From: Candidatus Peribacteria bacterium
Lineage (GTDB): Bacteria; Patescibacteriota; Gracilibacteria; UBA1369; 2-02-FULL-48-14
Direction: 5' to 3'
NCBI GenBank assembly: GCA_943357175.1
Contig: CALRGE010000008.1
Location: forward strand, 1-64,000
DNA: 64,000 nucleotides
Of this stretch, positions 1 through 8,429 are shown one piece after another. The position numbers and the translations under genes are program-made. Position 1 is the stretch's first letter. Each line of letters opens with the position of its first letter. Under the pieces are notes generated by a model that saw nothing but the letters and a program-made list of their open reading frames with translations, did not search any database and was not told the DNA's origin.

Positions 1-223
1 CAGGGAGGCCGTCCATCGGATCGACATCGTTAAACTCGTAAATAAAGTGAGCATTTATGCCTTTTTCTCTGAGTGCTTGTGCTGTGATGCCATGAAGAAC
101 AACTCCTCGAAGTGAACCAACGTGCACACGACCTGACAGAGTTTTTTCATCTCTCACCACTAGCTCTTTTTTGCCCGGATTGGCTTTTATAATTTCATCC
201 GCGAGTTCATCTAGCCAGAACAT
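1..223 (-). CDS. lysS: Class I lysyl-tRNA synthetase, N-terminal part (cut by window edge)
   Basis: Reading the minus strand from an ATG at 223, the frame stays open to the window edge. It gives about 74 residues that begin MFWLDELADEII and contain VVRDEKTLSGRVHVGSLRG and then YEFNDVDPMDGLP. This is the start of class I (archaeal-type) lysyl-tRNA synthetase; HVGS is its HIGH-type ATP-binding motif. The enzyme charges tRNA-Lys in the cytoplasm. Class I LysRS is found in archaea and scattered bacteria, and is unrelated to the usual class II enzyme. The C-terminal part, with the KMSKS-type motif and anticodon-binding domain, lies outside the window. Confidence 0.85.
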   Translation of the reverse strand, partial: MFWLDELADEIIKANPGKKELVVRDEKTLSGRVHVGSLRGVVLHGITAQALREKGINAHFIYEFNDVDPMDGLP

Positions 224-319
224 AGAAAATTTGTTTATGTACAGGCATTGTATGGGTTGGGGCGATTTTTTTCAATCTGAAAAAGTGTTCCCGGGAACAG
301 TTTGTAATCTAAGTGCCGC

Positions 320-3238
320 TTACAAACCTCTCACTTTCGACGCAATTTCTTTTAGTAATTGTAAAATAGATTTTTGATTCATTTGGGCTTCATAAGCATC
401 ATTTGCAATACCAAGAGCCACACCTGCATTGGTTATGTATCTACCAAATTTAACAGTCTCTCCATTTGCACAAATTGCATCGCTACCGATATCCATCGTA
501 CTTAACAAAAGAACACTTTTACCACATGCTTTTGCAAAGGCTTCTAAGTCAGCATTAACTTTTACAGGATCTTTATAATATGCCTCATCCCTCTCATCAT
601 ATTCTTTTACATCAAATCCAGCTAATTTCTTGAGATTTTTCAGTGTATCTGCAAGTATTGGATTTGCAGGATCAGAATCGGTTGTAATTCCAAGCGCCAC
701 ACATGCATTGCATATGTAAGTACGAAATTTAACACTCTCTCCATTTGCACAGATTACCTCAACATTAGTACACCCCATCCTTAATAAGGTAACATTTTTG
801 CCCCATGCCTTTGCAAAAGTTTCTAAATCAGCCTTAACTTTCACAGGATCTTTATAATATATCTCATCCCTATACTTAACTCCTGCCAATTTCTTGAGTG
901 CATATAATATTTCTGCAGCTTTATTCATTGCATCTTTAGCATTCTTCGCAAGATTCAAAGCAACTCCACCATTATTTATGTATGTAGCAAATTTAACACT
1001 TTCTCCATTTGAACATACTACCTCAGTAGCAGCAGCCTTCGTACTTAATTCAAAAATATTTTTTCCGCATGCTTTTGCAAACGCCTCAAGATCAGCCTTA
1101 ACTTTTACAGGATCTTTATAATATATCTCATCCCTATCATCATATTCTTTCACATCAAATCCTGCTAATTTCTTGAGGTATTTCAATGCATCTAAAACTC
1201 TGGATTTTGAATCGATAGAATCCTCTCCAATACCAAGAGCTACACAGGCATTAGTTATATAAGTGTCAAATCTAACACTCTCACCATTGGAGCAGATTGT
1301 CCTTGTATTAGCATCATTCGTACATAATTCTACAACACTTTTATTACATGCTTTCGCAAAAGCTTCTAAATCAGCCTTCACTTTTACTGGATCCTTGTAA
1401 TAGACCTCATCCCTATCATCTTTCACATCCATTCCAGCTAATTTCTTGAGGTATTTCAGTGTATCTACAACTTTGGACTTTGCATCAGTAGAATCATTTG
1501 CAAGACCAAGAGCCACACATGCATTACTTATGTAAGTACGAAAAGTAACACTCTCCCCATTTGAACAAATTGTCTCAGCTTCGGCATCGCCAGTAGATAA
1601 TGCAATTGAAGTTTTACCAGCTGCTTTCGCAAAAGCCTCCAAGTCAGCCTTAACATATTCCGGATTCTCATAATATGATTTATCTCTTGGCACTTGAATC
1701 TTTGCTATATTCTCAACAAGAATATCTGAATCAATAACATACAAGTCATTGTTTTGAATTGTTACTTTTGGGACACCGAGTGTTTTAGGATTTGTTAACT
1801 TTTCAGGGCCAAAAATAACAGACCCGTTCAAAAACGCATCCCTGATATCACCATAGAATTTTGCAAGACCGTGCACGGTACATTGATCAGAATGCTGTCC
1901 AACCACATCCCAAATAGTGGCAATCTTTTGTGGATTATTTGGATCCAACCTCCCAGCTCTCCCTATCATCTGCTCATACATCCATGCAGATCGAGTTGGT
2001 CTAAGCATTATCGCATGCATTGTTTCCTCATCGTCAAAACCTTCCGTCAGCATGTCTGAGTTTACAATATACTGTATCTTGCCTGCCTTATAATTTTCAA
2101 GAATAAGGTCTATATCTTTTTTATCCATTTTTGAATCAACTGATTCTGCAGAAAAACCGGCTTTCTGCAACTCAAGAGCGGTATGTCTTGCGTGATCTAT
2201 ACCCGTACAAAATACAATCGCCTTCTCTCCGGCCGGTATCCTATTTTTTGCCAAGTCCAAAGCAATATTTGTTCTCGCAAAAGAATTATCTTTAGCCTTC
2301 ACATCATTAACATCTACCACAGTAGAGCTTTGAGCAAATTTTGCATCTATTCTATAAGCTCGGATGGGCGCCAAATCTCCATCATAACAAGCTTCCTTAA
2401 GTGAAATTGAATCTATTTCACCTTCAAAATAAAGAAAGGCCGATTTTAATTTAGTTACATCTTCAGTTGCTCCAATATATGGCGTCGCGGACAAGCCTAC
2501 AAGAACGGCTTTGGGATATCTTCTTATAAAAAATTCAAGCGCTTTAGGGCCGAATGATCTGTGACACTCATCCAAAAATATAACATCATAGTCACCCAAC
2601 TTCGAATTTTGACTAATTCTTCCCGACTCCAATGCGGCAAGGTTATATGTGGCTATTGTTACATCCGGCTGTGGACCTCCATTCAAATTGGAAACATCTT
2701 CAACGGTTACGTCTTCGTTTTGAAAAGATTTTATCTTCTTTTCATTCTGTTCATTCACAATATTTCTTGGACTTAAAACAAGAGCCTTTGATCCACCGTG
2801 CTTAATCAATGACTTTATCATGATCGAAATAAGTATGGTTTTTCCCATTCCTGTTGGATATTTCACAAAGCCGGACCTTTTGCCTTTTGCAGGATCGAAA
2901 TAGTCTTTAAGCTTATCCATAAACCTGATTTGTTTGGGTCTTAAAGACACACCGTCCGGAAGTTCAATTTGATGAGTATTATGAAGAGCGGTGGCATGCT
3001 TCCTTAAAGTAGCTTCCACTCGCGCTTTATATGATTCGAATAAAGGACTGAGACTTGAATTTTCACTCTCAAGAATGCGTGTTTCAAAAATTCTAAGTCT
3101 TACGGAATTCTTTTTTCCCTGTATCTCTGCTGTTATTTGAGCGAGTTCATCTTGCTGTTCTGTGCTCAAATTGAATTCACCTCTGTGCAGAGAGTCAACG
3201 AAGCCGTTCAGATCTTTTTTTATGGAGAAATTTTGCAT
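320..3238 (-). CDS. SF2 DEAD/DEAH-type helicase with five C-terminal tandem repeats
   Basis: This 972-residue protein has an SF2 helicase core at about residues 100-480: a Q-like LRPKQ, Walker A PTGMGKT, the DExH box LDECH, the SAT motif GLSATP, and the helicase C-domain with QMIGRAGR. It should be a DNA or RNA translocase/helicase of the type found in restriction-like and defence proteins, but the substrate is not evident. Residues from about 515 to the end are five tandem repeats of roughly 85-93 residues. Each starts near RDExYYKDPVKVKADLEAFAKA and contains a C(S/A)NGESVxFxTYI core. I do not recognise the repeat as a named domain. The gene has its own good promoter just upstream, and two unknown genes precede it on the same strand. 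Confidence 0.85.
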   Translation of the reverse strand: MQNFSIKKDLNGFVDSLHRGEFNLSTEQQDELAQITAEIQGKKNSVRLRIFETRILESENSSLSPLFESYKARVEATLRKHATALHNTHQIELPDGVSLRPKQIRFMDKLKDYFDPAKGKRSGFVKYPTGMGKTILISIMIKSLIKHGGSKALVLSPRNIVNEQNEKKIKSFQNEDVTVEDVSNLNGGPQPDVTIATYNLAALESGRISQNSKLGDYDVIFLDECHRSFGPKALEFFIRRYPKAVLVGLSATPYIGATEDVTKLKSAFLYFEGEIDSISLKEACYDGDLAPIRAYRIDAKFAQSSTVVDVNDVKAKDNSFARTNIALDLAKNRIPAGEKAIVFCTGIDHARHTALELQKAGFSAESVDSKMDKKDIDLILENYKAGKIQYIVNSDMLTEGFDDEETMHAIMLRPTRSAWMYEQMIGRAGRLDPNNPQKIATIWDVVGQHSDQCTVHGLAKFYGDIRDAFLNGSVIFGPEKLTNPKTLGVPKVTIQNNDLYVIDSDILVENIAKIQVPRDKSYYENPEYVKADLEAFAKAAGKTSIALSTGDAEAETICSNGESVTFRTYISNACVALGLANDSTDAKSKVVDTLKYLKKLAGMDVKDDRDEVYYKDPVKVKADLEAFAKACNKSVVELCTNDANTRTICSNGESVRFDTYITNACVALGIGEDSIDSKSRVLDALKYLKKLAGFDVKEYDDRDEIYYKDPVKVKADLEAFAKACGKNIFELSTKAAATEVVCSNGESVKFATYINNGGVALNLAKNAKDAMNKAAEILYALKKLAGVKYRDEIYYKDPVKVKADLETFAKAWGKNVTLLRMGCTNVEVICANGESVKFRTYICNACVALGITTDSDPANPILADTLKNLKKLAGFDVKEYDERDEAYYKDPVKVNADLEAFAKACGKSVLLLSTMDIGSDAICANGETVKFGRYITNAGVALGIANDAYEAQMNQKSILQLLKEIASKVRGL
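323..1690 (-). repeat. Five tandem coding repeats (~270 bp each)
   Basis: Five in-frame copies of about 255-285 bp make up the 3' half of the helicase gene. Copies 2-5 share near-identical DNA at the YYKDPVKVKADLE(A/T)FAKA segment. The segment between that core and the next copy varies most. DNA-level similarity across copies points to fairly recent duplication, and copy number could vary between strains. Boundaries are approximate (about 1660, 1400, 1120, 860 and 580 on the + strand). Confidence 0.85.
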
Positions 3239-3255
3239 AGTACCTATTTTAGGCT

Positions 3256-3284
3256 AAATTACAGCATATTTTGCAATTTGTCAA
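3256..3284 (-). promoter_or_regulatory. Sigma-70-type promoter of the repeat helicase
   Basis: On the minus strand a TTGACA -35 box (3284-3279) is followed after 17 bp by TAATTT (3261-3256). The start codon begins at 3238, leaving a short leader. This suggests that the helicase is transcribed independently of the two genes upstream. Confidence 0.6.
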
Positions 3285-3304
3285 ATCAATATTAGAAGCT
3301 TCCA

Positions 3305-3958
3305 TTAATTAAACTTCGTCACAAATTTCTTCCCCTTAAAAATCAGAGTTTGCTGAATTGGTATTTTTACTCCAAATATATGTCCTGCCAAAACGGTACC
3401 CTGTGAGATTGTTTCAGGTTTTACTCGAACTGGATCATAAACCCAGAAAGTTTGAATTTCGTCCGCGCCTTTTGAGAGGGAATGAATGATTGCGGCGGTG
3501 ATTCCACGACAATTCACTTTCAAATCTGATTTATCGCAAGCTTCTTCGGTACATTTTTGACCTCTTTCTGCGAAGGCGAATCCGCTCATGTCGGCAGGAT
3601 TTATTTTATAGCCGGTTTGCTGCACAACTTTCGCTCGGCAAATATCTTCAGAAATTACTGAGATGTCAGAGAGGTCGATTCCATAACGAGTTGCAGTTTC
3701 TTCATATGCAGATGCAATTTCCGGTTTCAAATCTGCAAGTCGCAAATGTTTAAGCCTCCTGTTTGAAAGTTCAAAGCCGACAAATTGATTCCTAAAAAGT
3801 GCCTTGTGGTCAAATGCGATTGCGATTTTAGCAATTCTATCTCGACATTCTTTGGTAAGCTTCATTGCTTCTTCAAATGCTGGCAGTTGTGGCTCGATTT
3901 GAACTTGGCCATCTATCAGTTCAACTTTGGGATTTCCGGCTAGGATTGAAAGTTTCAT
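3305..3958 (-). CDS. Hypothetical protein
   Basis: The product is 217 residues if started at MKLSILAGNP. I chose this ATG because it follows the TAA stop of the upstream gene by a single nucleotide, the usual arrangement for translational coupling; the longer in-frame extension would overlap that gene by about 100 nt. I recognise no family. Several Cys (KCTEEACDKSDLKVNC) sit in the middle, and there is no signal peptide or membrane segment. The last part is rich in beta-type residues. It probably forms a two-gene operon with the gene ending at 3960, and the helicase promoter lies just downstream. Confidence 0.6.
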   Translation of the reverse strand: MKLSILAGNPKVELIDGQVQIEPQLPAFEEAMKLTKECRDRIAKIAIAFDHKALFRNQFVGFELSNRRLKHLRLADLKPEIASAYEETATRYGIDLSDISVISEDICRAKVVQQTGYKINPADMSGFAFAERGQKCTEEACDKSDLKVNCRGITAAIIHSLSKGADEIQTFWVYDPVRVKPETISQGTVLAGHIFGVKIPIQQTLIFKGKKFVTKFN

Positions 3959-3959
3959 T

Positions 3960-4871
3960 TTATGCTGGGTAAACGATATCCATAAGTTTCTTGGCATCAT
4001 GTAGGTGCTGACCCATCCTAATGTATCGAATTGCATCCCTAAGTAATTCTTCAGGTGTTTCCGCAAATCTTATCTCAGCGTCCTCCGGTATTTTTTTATC
4101 AGATATAACTTTCTCTATAATTGCAGGATCCACACCGTTCATTGTCTCTTCTATTTCACTACGGATCTTCCTGTTTGCTGCCTCGATATCAAACTCATGA
4201 ACAGGTTCATTTTTTATATTCTGGCTGAATTTTAATCCTGTCCTCAAATCTTCCTTAAAGGATTTTGAAAGTGCCTCGTATGCAGCTCGACAATCTACAA
4301 ACATAATTAATTCCTCAAATTTATCAACTAGTAGCAATGGTGAAATTTCAGAGTGTAAAAGGGCATCGGAAAGAAGCTTACCTATTTTTTCTTTTTCTAA
4401 GGGTGGATTTTTACTTTTTAGGATTTTTTTCTGAGCAAAAAGTAAAATGATTAAAATTTGATTTTGTTCGAAAGGATAAGCCTTGGCAACTTCACTGAAT
4501 TTAAGACCGGCGAAAGCTTCTGTTGCACCTTTAATCTTATGCAACATTAATTCCTCCCAAATCATCTGCACTCCTCCATCCATAAATAAACCACGTATGT
4601 GTGATGGCAGAAAATTGGCATTCTTAGCTAACACATCTGGGCCAGCAGCGAGTCGTACATTATTTTCAGCTGCAGCTTTCTGCAACAAATCATTTTCAAG
4701 GCCTAAAACCGCAAATAATTTTTCGCCCAAAACCGGGTCTAAATTTTCCAGCCTTATAAAGCTATTTAACATTTGGCTCCTAACTTCTTCGCAATAAGCG
4801 TCATGTACTGCTTCCGGATTTGATATTACTGATAATTGGTTTTTCATATTGTTTGGGTTAGAAGAGGACAT
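3960..4871 (-). CDS. Hypothetical protein, mostly helical
   Basis: I start this 303-residue protein at the ATG at 4871 (MSSSNPNN); an in-frame TTG at 4889 would add six residues. The composition is acidic and helix-forming, with no membrane segment or motif I can name. The gene is divergent from the TrmB-type regulator, and the shared intergenic region holds that regulator's two presumptive operators, so this operon (this gene plus the one ending at 3305) is a likely regulatory target. No function can be assigned. Confidence 0.6.
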   Translation of the reverse strand: MSSSNPNNMKNQLSVISNPEAVHDAYCEEVRSQMLNSFIRLENLDPVLGEKLFAVLGLENDLLQKAAAENNVRLAAGPDVLAKNANFLPSHIRGLFMDGGVQMIWEELMLHKIKGATEAFAGLKFSEVAKAYPFEQNQILIILLFAQKKILKSKNPPLEKEKIGKLLSDALLHSEISPLLLVDKFEELIMFVDCRAAYEALSKSFKEDLRTGLKFSQNIKNEPVHEFDIEAANRKIRSEIEETMNGVDPAIIEKVISDKKIPEDAEIRFAETPEELLRDAIRYIRMGQHLHDAKKLMDIVYPA

Positions 4872-4893
4872 AATAGCGGCTATTGTCAATTTT

Positions 4894-4957
4894 GTCAGTA
4901 GCTATGACGATTGTGGGTCATTTTAACCTGTGATATACTGTTGTCAGTAATATTGAC
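4894..4957 (+). promoter_or_regulatory. Twin operators and promoter between divergent genes
   Basis: There are two 15-bp near-identical sites with GTCA-N7-TGAC symmetry, at 4894-4908 (GTCAGTAGCTATGAC) and 4943-4957 (GTCAGTAATATTGAC). Between them lies a promoter for the regulator gene: TTGTGG (4911-4916), a 17-bp spacer, and an extended -10 TGTGA-TATACT (4934-4939). One site sits just upstream of -35 and the other just after -10, a layout that fits autorepression. The binding protein is inferred to be the adjacent TrmB-type regulator. Confidence 0.65.
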
Positions 4958-4961
4958 TTTT

Positions 4962-5720
4962 ATGGATTTAAACAGCGTTTTAGAGAATATCGGACTGTCA
5001 GAAAAGGAATCCAAAATTTATTTGGCGCTTTTAGAAATGAAGGAATCTCTGCCAAGTACAATAGCGAAAAAGGCAGGTGTGAAGAGGCCAACGACTTACC
5101 TGATACTGGAGCAACTACTGCAAAAGGGTTTGCTTAGCCAAATCAAAAAGGGCGGGTATTTTTACTTTCAACCGGTGAATCCGCATTCGATTTTGGAAGA
5201 TCAATATAAAAAATATAATGATCTTGAAAAGGCTCTGCCGGAACTTTTGAGTATGCATGCTTTGTATTCCGTTAAACCACAGGTTTCATTTTTTGAGGGG
5301 AAGGAGGGAATAATCAGAATTATGGAAGACACTTTGAAAACCTCCACAGAACTGCTCTGTTGGGCGGATGTCAATCTTGCGAATAATACACTTTTAAAAG
5401 ACTACTATCCGGGTTACATCAAAACGAAAGTTGCCCGTGGAATTTGGCTTCGAGGGATTTTTTCATATGATAAATATGCATTGAAGCTCAAAGAAAATGG
5501 TCAGAAAGAACTGCGTGAAGTCTATCTGATTCCGAAAGAAAAATTTCCTTTCAAAAATGAAATTAATATTTACGACAACAAAGTCGCTATTGTTTCACAT
5601 GAGGACCAGATTGGAGTGATTATTGAAAACAAAAATATCGCCGATACGCAGCGATCGATTTTTAACTTTGCTTTTGAGTATGCGAAGATTTTGGACTCCC
5701 GCCCTATACAAAAAATCTAG
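4962..5720 (+). CDS. TrmB-family transcriptional regulator
   Basis: The start is ATG at 4962 (MDLNSVLENIGLSEKESK), which places the start just after the operator and matches the usual family N-terminus, giving 252 residues. Residues 1-75 form the winged helix-turn-helix (LSEKESKIYLALL, then AKKAGVKRPTTYLILEQLLQKGL). The rest is the ligand-sensing region of TrmB-type regulators, ending INIYDNKVAIVS...GVIIENKNIA. It is a paralogue of the protein at 41121-41900. It likely binds the twin GTCA-N7-TGAC sites overlapping its own promoter and so controls itself and the divergent operon. The effector is unknown. Confidence 0.85.
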   Translation: MDLNSVLENIGLSEKESKIYLALLEMKESLPSTIAKKAGVKRPTTYLILEQLLQKGLLSQIKKGGYFYFQPVNPHSILEDQYKKYNDLEKALPELLSMHALYSVKPQVSFFEGKEGIIRIMEDTLKTSTELLCWADVNLANNTLLKDYYPGYIKTKVARGIWLRGIFSYDKYALKLKENGQKELREVYLIPKEKFPFKNEINIYDNKVAIVSHEDQIGVIIENKNIADTQRSIFNFAFEYAKILDSRPIQKI

Positions 5721-5739
5721 AAAGTGGTATGAGTCAGTC

Positions 5740-6150
5740 ATGAGCAACAAAGAATCTAACAATTTACTAAAAGGAGACATTGATATTCGGGCGGGTGGGA
5801 ATGTTCTGATTCCACTGAACGAGCTTCAAAATAAAAGAGTGAATATTTCTGCAAAAGCTGGTGTTTTTATCGGGAGCATTACTAAAGATGGACATGGTTT
5901 AAATATTGTTCATGGCGGAGGCAGGGCAATTCTAACTAAAGTCGGGCAGGAAATGCAGATCGGTCCAGGCTCGCGATGTTACCTTAGACTCGACAAAGAG
6001 AATTTATCGATTTCCAACAGATATAGTATAGCAATTATCTATAATATTTCAGATTTGCCTAGCGACAAAATTCCTGATGATCCTAGTGAGGAAGTTGAAA
6101 GTTTTCGGGATAGAGTTTCGGGCGCTTTGAAAAAACTTTTCGGGCGCTAA
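5740..6150 (+). CDS. Hypothetical 136-residue protein
   Basis: The start is placed at the ATG at 5740 (MSNKESNNLLKGDIDI), 19 nt after the TrmB regulator stop, so the two are probably co-transcribed; longer in-frame starts would lie inside the regulator gene. The protein is beta-rich in its middle (IDIRAGGNVLIPL, NISAKAGVFIGSITK) with an acidic linker and a basic helical tail ending in KKLFGR. No signal peptide or membrane helix is seen. Its stop overlaps the convergent dnaB stop by 4 nt. Function unknown. Confidence 0.6.
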   Translation: MSNKESNNLLKGDIDIRAGGNVLIPLNELQNKRVNISAKAGVFIGSITKDGHGLNIVHGGGRAILTKVGQEMQIGPGSRCYLRLDKENLSISNRYSIAIIYNISDLPSDKIPDDPSEEVESFRDRVSGALKKLFGR

Positions 6151-7508
6151 TCCATCTGCTCGTTGAAGCTGTGCTTTCTTTCGATGTCGAAGAATTTCAT
6201 CTGTTCTTTCTTGAACAATAGTTCGACTTTTCCGGTCATACCGTGACGGTGTTTTCGAACGTAGATGTCGGTAATTCCGGCTCGATCTGTGTCTTCTTCG
6301 TAGTAATCTTCACGGTACATCATCAACACAACGTCGGCGTCCTGCTCGATTGCCCCTGATTCACGCAAATCTGAAAGTTGAGGGATTTTGACAGGTCGAC
6401 TTTCAACCGCACGAGAAAGCTGAGAAAGTGCGAGGATTGGAATATGAAGTTCACGGGCAAGGCCTTTTAGAGAACGTGAGATTTCGGAAATTTCCTGAAC
6501 ACGGTTCGTGATTGAGTTTGAAATTTTGCCGGCGGACATCAACTGTAGATAGTCGACAATGAGGATGTCGAGTCCATGTTCCATTTGGAGACGGCGTGCC
6601 TTAGCTTTAAGTTCTGAAATCGAAGCGCCGACAGAATCGTCAATAAAAATTTTGCATTTGTTGAGCTGGTCCATCACTGTTCCCATTCGCATGAAATCTT
6701 CCTGAGTGAGTCGGCCGGATTTCATCTTCCAAGAATCTACTCCTAGAAGTGAAATGAACAGACGCTCTACCAACTGCTCTTTGGACATTTCGAGAGAAAT
6801 AATTCCGATCGATTTACCTTTCACCGCAATATTTTGGGCGATGTTGAGGGCGAAGGCTGTTTTACCCATTGAAGGTCGGGCGGCGAGGATTACTAGATCT
6901 GAAGGTTGAAGGCCGGTGAGCACATTGTCGAGCGAAGCGTAACCTGTTGAAAGACCTTTATATTTTTCGGCCGCTTCGGGATCGTGAAGATCAGAGATTT
7001 TTTCGTAAGTTGAGCTGAGAACTTCTTTGATATGCACGAACCTGTTTTTCATGAAGGTTTGAGTCACTTTGAAAAGTTCCTGTTCGGCCATGTCTACTAA
7101 TTCGTCTACTTCTTGGTCTTCTTGATATCCAAGACCTGTGATTGCTGAACCTGAAGAGATTAATTTGCGAAGTGTGGATTTTTGTTTGACGATAATTGCA
7201 TACTGGAAAACGTGAGATGCGGTGAGCACTTCGTCGCAGACTTCTCGAAGGTAACTTTGTCCACCCACGATGTCGAGTTTGCCGTTGTCTTTGAGCCAGT
7301 TTGTTATTGTGAGAATGTCGATTGGCGAGCGTTTCGCGAAAAGTTCTTCGATTGCGGTGTAAATTATTGCGTTGATGTCATAGTAAAAATCTTCCGGCGC
7401 TAGCATGTCTGCAACCTTAATAATCGCATTTTTTTCAATCATTATTGAGCCGAGCACAGATTTCTCTGCTTCGAGGGAGTGAGGTGGAACGCGAACGTGG
7501 TCGGCCAT
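6147..7508 (-). CDS. dnaB: Replicative DNA helicase DnaB
   Basis: The 453-residue product has normal DnaB length and layout. The N-terminal DnaB_N domain starts PPHSLEAEKSVLGSIMI. A linker region leads into the RecA-like C domain with Walker A AARPSMGKTAF (near residue 210), Walker B LDILIVDYLQLM, and the arginine-finger region HRHGMTGKVELLF. As the hexameric helicase at the replication fork, it unwinds DNA ahead of the polymerase. A candidate loader (DciA-like) is encoded at 52971 and a clamp-loader subunit at 28297. It stands alone on its strand. Confidence 0.97.
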   Translation of the reverse strand: MADHVRVPPHSLEAEKSVLGSIMIEKNAIIKVADMLAPEDFYYDINAIIYTAIEELFAKRSPIDILTITNWLKDNGKLDIVGGQSYLREVCDEVLTASHVFQYAIIVKQKSTLRKLISSGSAITGLGYQEDQEVDELVDMAEQELFKVTQTFMKNRFVHIKEVLSSTYEKISDLHDPEAAEKYKGLSTGYASLDNVLTGLQPSDLVILAARPSMGKTAFALNIAQNIAVKGKSIGIISLEMSKEQLVERLFISLLGVDSWKMKSGRLTQEDFMRMGTVMDQLNKCKIFIDDSVGASISELKAKARRLQMEHGLDILIVDYLQLMSAGKISNSITNRVQEISEISRSLKGLARELHIPILALSQLSRAVESRPVKIPQLSDLRESGAIEQDADVVLMMYREDYYEEDTDRAGITDIYVRKHRHGMTGKVELLFKKEQMKFFDIERKHSFNEQMD

Positions 7509-7602
7509 GTGTTTATAGTTAGCTCGCTGTCGCGAGTGGAGGGTGATTTATTTTGACACGGTTCAGCAAAAACTCAAGAAAGGTGGCTTGCCAGAGGGAA
7601 GT

Positions 7603-8250
7603 TTAAGTAGTCGAAATCATCACCGCAGACCGCCAACGCACATCATGATTCCCAGGCTCGGGAAAGTACTCACGGAAGCGGACCTGATCATCACACCAAC
7701 TACCGACGGGAAAGTAAGTTCTATCTTTTGAGTTATCTTCAAGAATAGACCAGTCATCCATATCAATACATTCCCAGTTTAGCATTACATTAAGTTGAAG
7801 AAGTGAATAGTTTCGAGGGTGAATTACAGTTACTCCTTCCGGCAATGATTTTTTGTAAAGCACTTCCTGCTTTTTAAGTGGGAATCTTATGAGTGGAGTT
7901 GATGGAAGTCTTGCCTGACCTTCGACTAATCCAATTTGGATTTCATTGCTGGAGGGCATTTTTGCGAATCTTTCTCGAATATATGGTGTTAGATTAGTCT
8001 GTCCTTGAACAGGCCACCTATTTAAATTGATCGCATTTTCAAAATCCGCGAATGGTTTTTGAGGAACGATTTGAAATACTGCTCTGCGCATTTTTTCGGC
8101 AACGTGAGTAATTTGTTTATCTGTTAAACTGTCTCGAAGGATATCTATACATTCTCTTTCAGACGGGATTATTACTCCTTCTGTTAGTCCTCCTCTTTCA
8201 AGCAGATTTACGCTAGTTCCGTACTGTTCTCTAACGAGATTTTCTATCAT
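7603..8250 (-). CDS. Hypothetical protein
   Basis: The 215-residue soluble protein has no recognised family. It is rich in charged and aromatic residues, with a C-terminal stretch of Trp/Asp (NWECIDMDDWSILEDN) and a final GNHDVRWRSAVMI. A promoter-like TTGACA with TACCTT after 17 bp is present upstream on the minus strand (about 8260-8288). It is divergent from yraN; the intergenic region holds three palindromes. Confidence 0.5.
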   Translation of the reverse strand: MIENLVREQYGTSVNLLERGGLTEGVIIPSERECIDILRDSLTDKQITHVAEKMRRAVFQIVPQKPFADFENAINLNRWPVQGQTNLTPYIRERFAKMPSSNEIQIGLVEGQARLPSTPLIRFPLKKQEVLYKKSLPEGVTVIHPRNYSLLQLNVMLNWECIDMDDWSILEDNSKDRTYFPVGSWCDDQVRFREYFPEPGNHDVRWRSAVMISTT

Positions 8251-8292
8251 GGAAGATGAAGGTACACTAAAAGAATGGCTCTGTCAATCTCG

Positions 8293-8352
8293 CCTGTAGA
8301 TTTTACAGGTTAGAAACTGCAGTCAACTGCAGTTTGAGTGCCGCCGGCGGCA
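8293..8352. repeat. Cluster of three palindromes
   Basis: Three consecutive inverted repeats lie between divergent genes: CCTGTA/TACAGG (8293-8309); AAACTGCAGT-CA-ACTGCAGTTT (8314-8335, 10-bp arms); and the perfect 14-mer TGCCGCCGGCGGCA (8339-8352). An 18-nt core of the second, TGCAGTCAACTGCAGTTT, recurs with one mismatch at 38411-38428 in the iscS 3' end. No U-run follows, so these do not look like simple terminators. Confidence 0.7.
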
Positions 8353-8395
8353 TATTAGAAAATAGATTTTACAGCATCAAATCGCGGCGCGTTTT

Positions 8396-8423
8396 TTGAC
8401 GGCGAGACTTTCGGGTTTATCAT
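8396..8423 (+). promoter_or_regulatory. Promoter of yraN, likely leaderless
   Basis: TTGACG (8396-8401), a 16-bp spacer, then TATCAT (8418-8423). The ATG of yraN begins 6 nt after the -10 box, so transcription probably starts at or near the start codon. Confidence 0.55.
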
Positions 8424-8429
8424 TTACGT

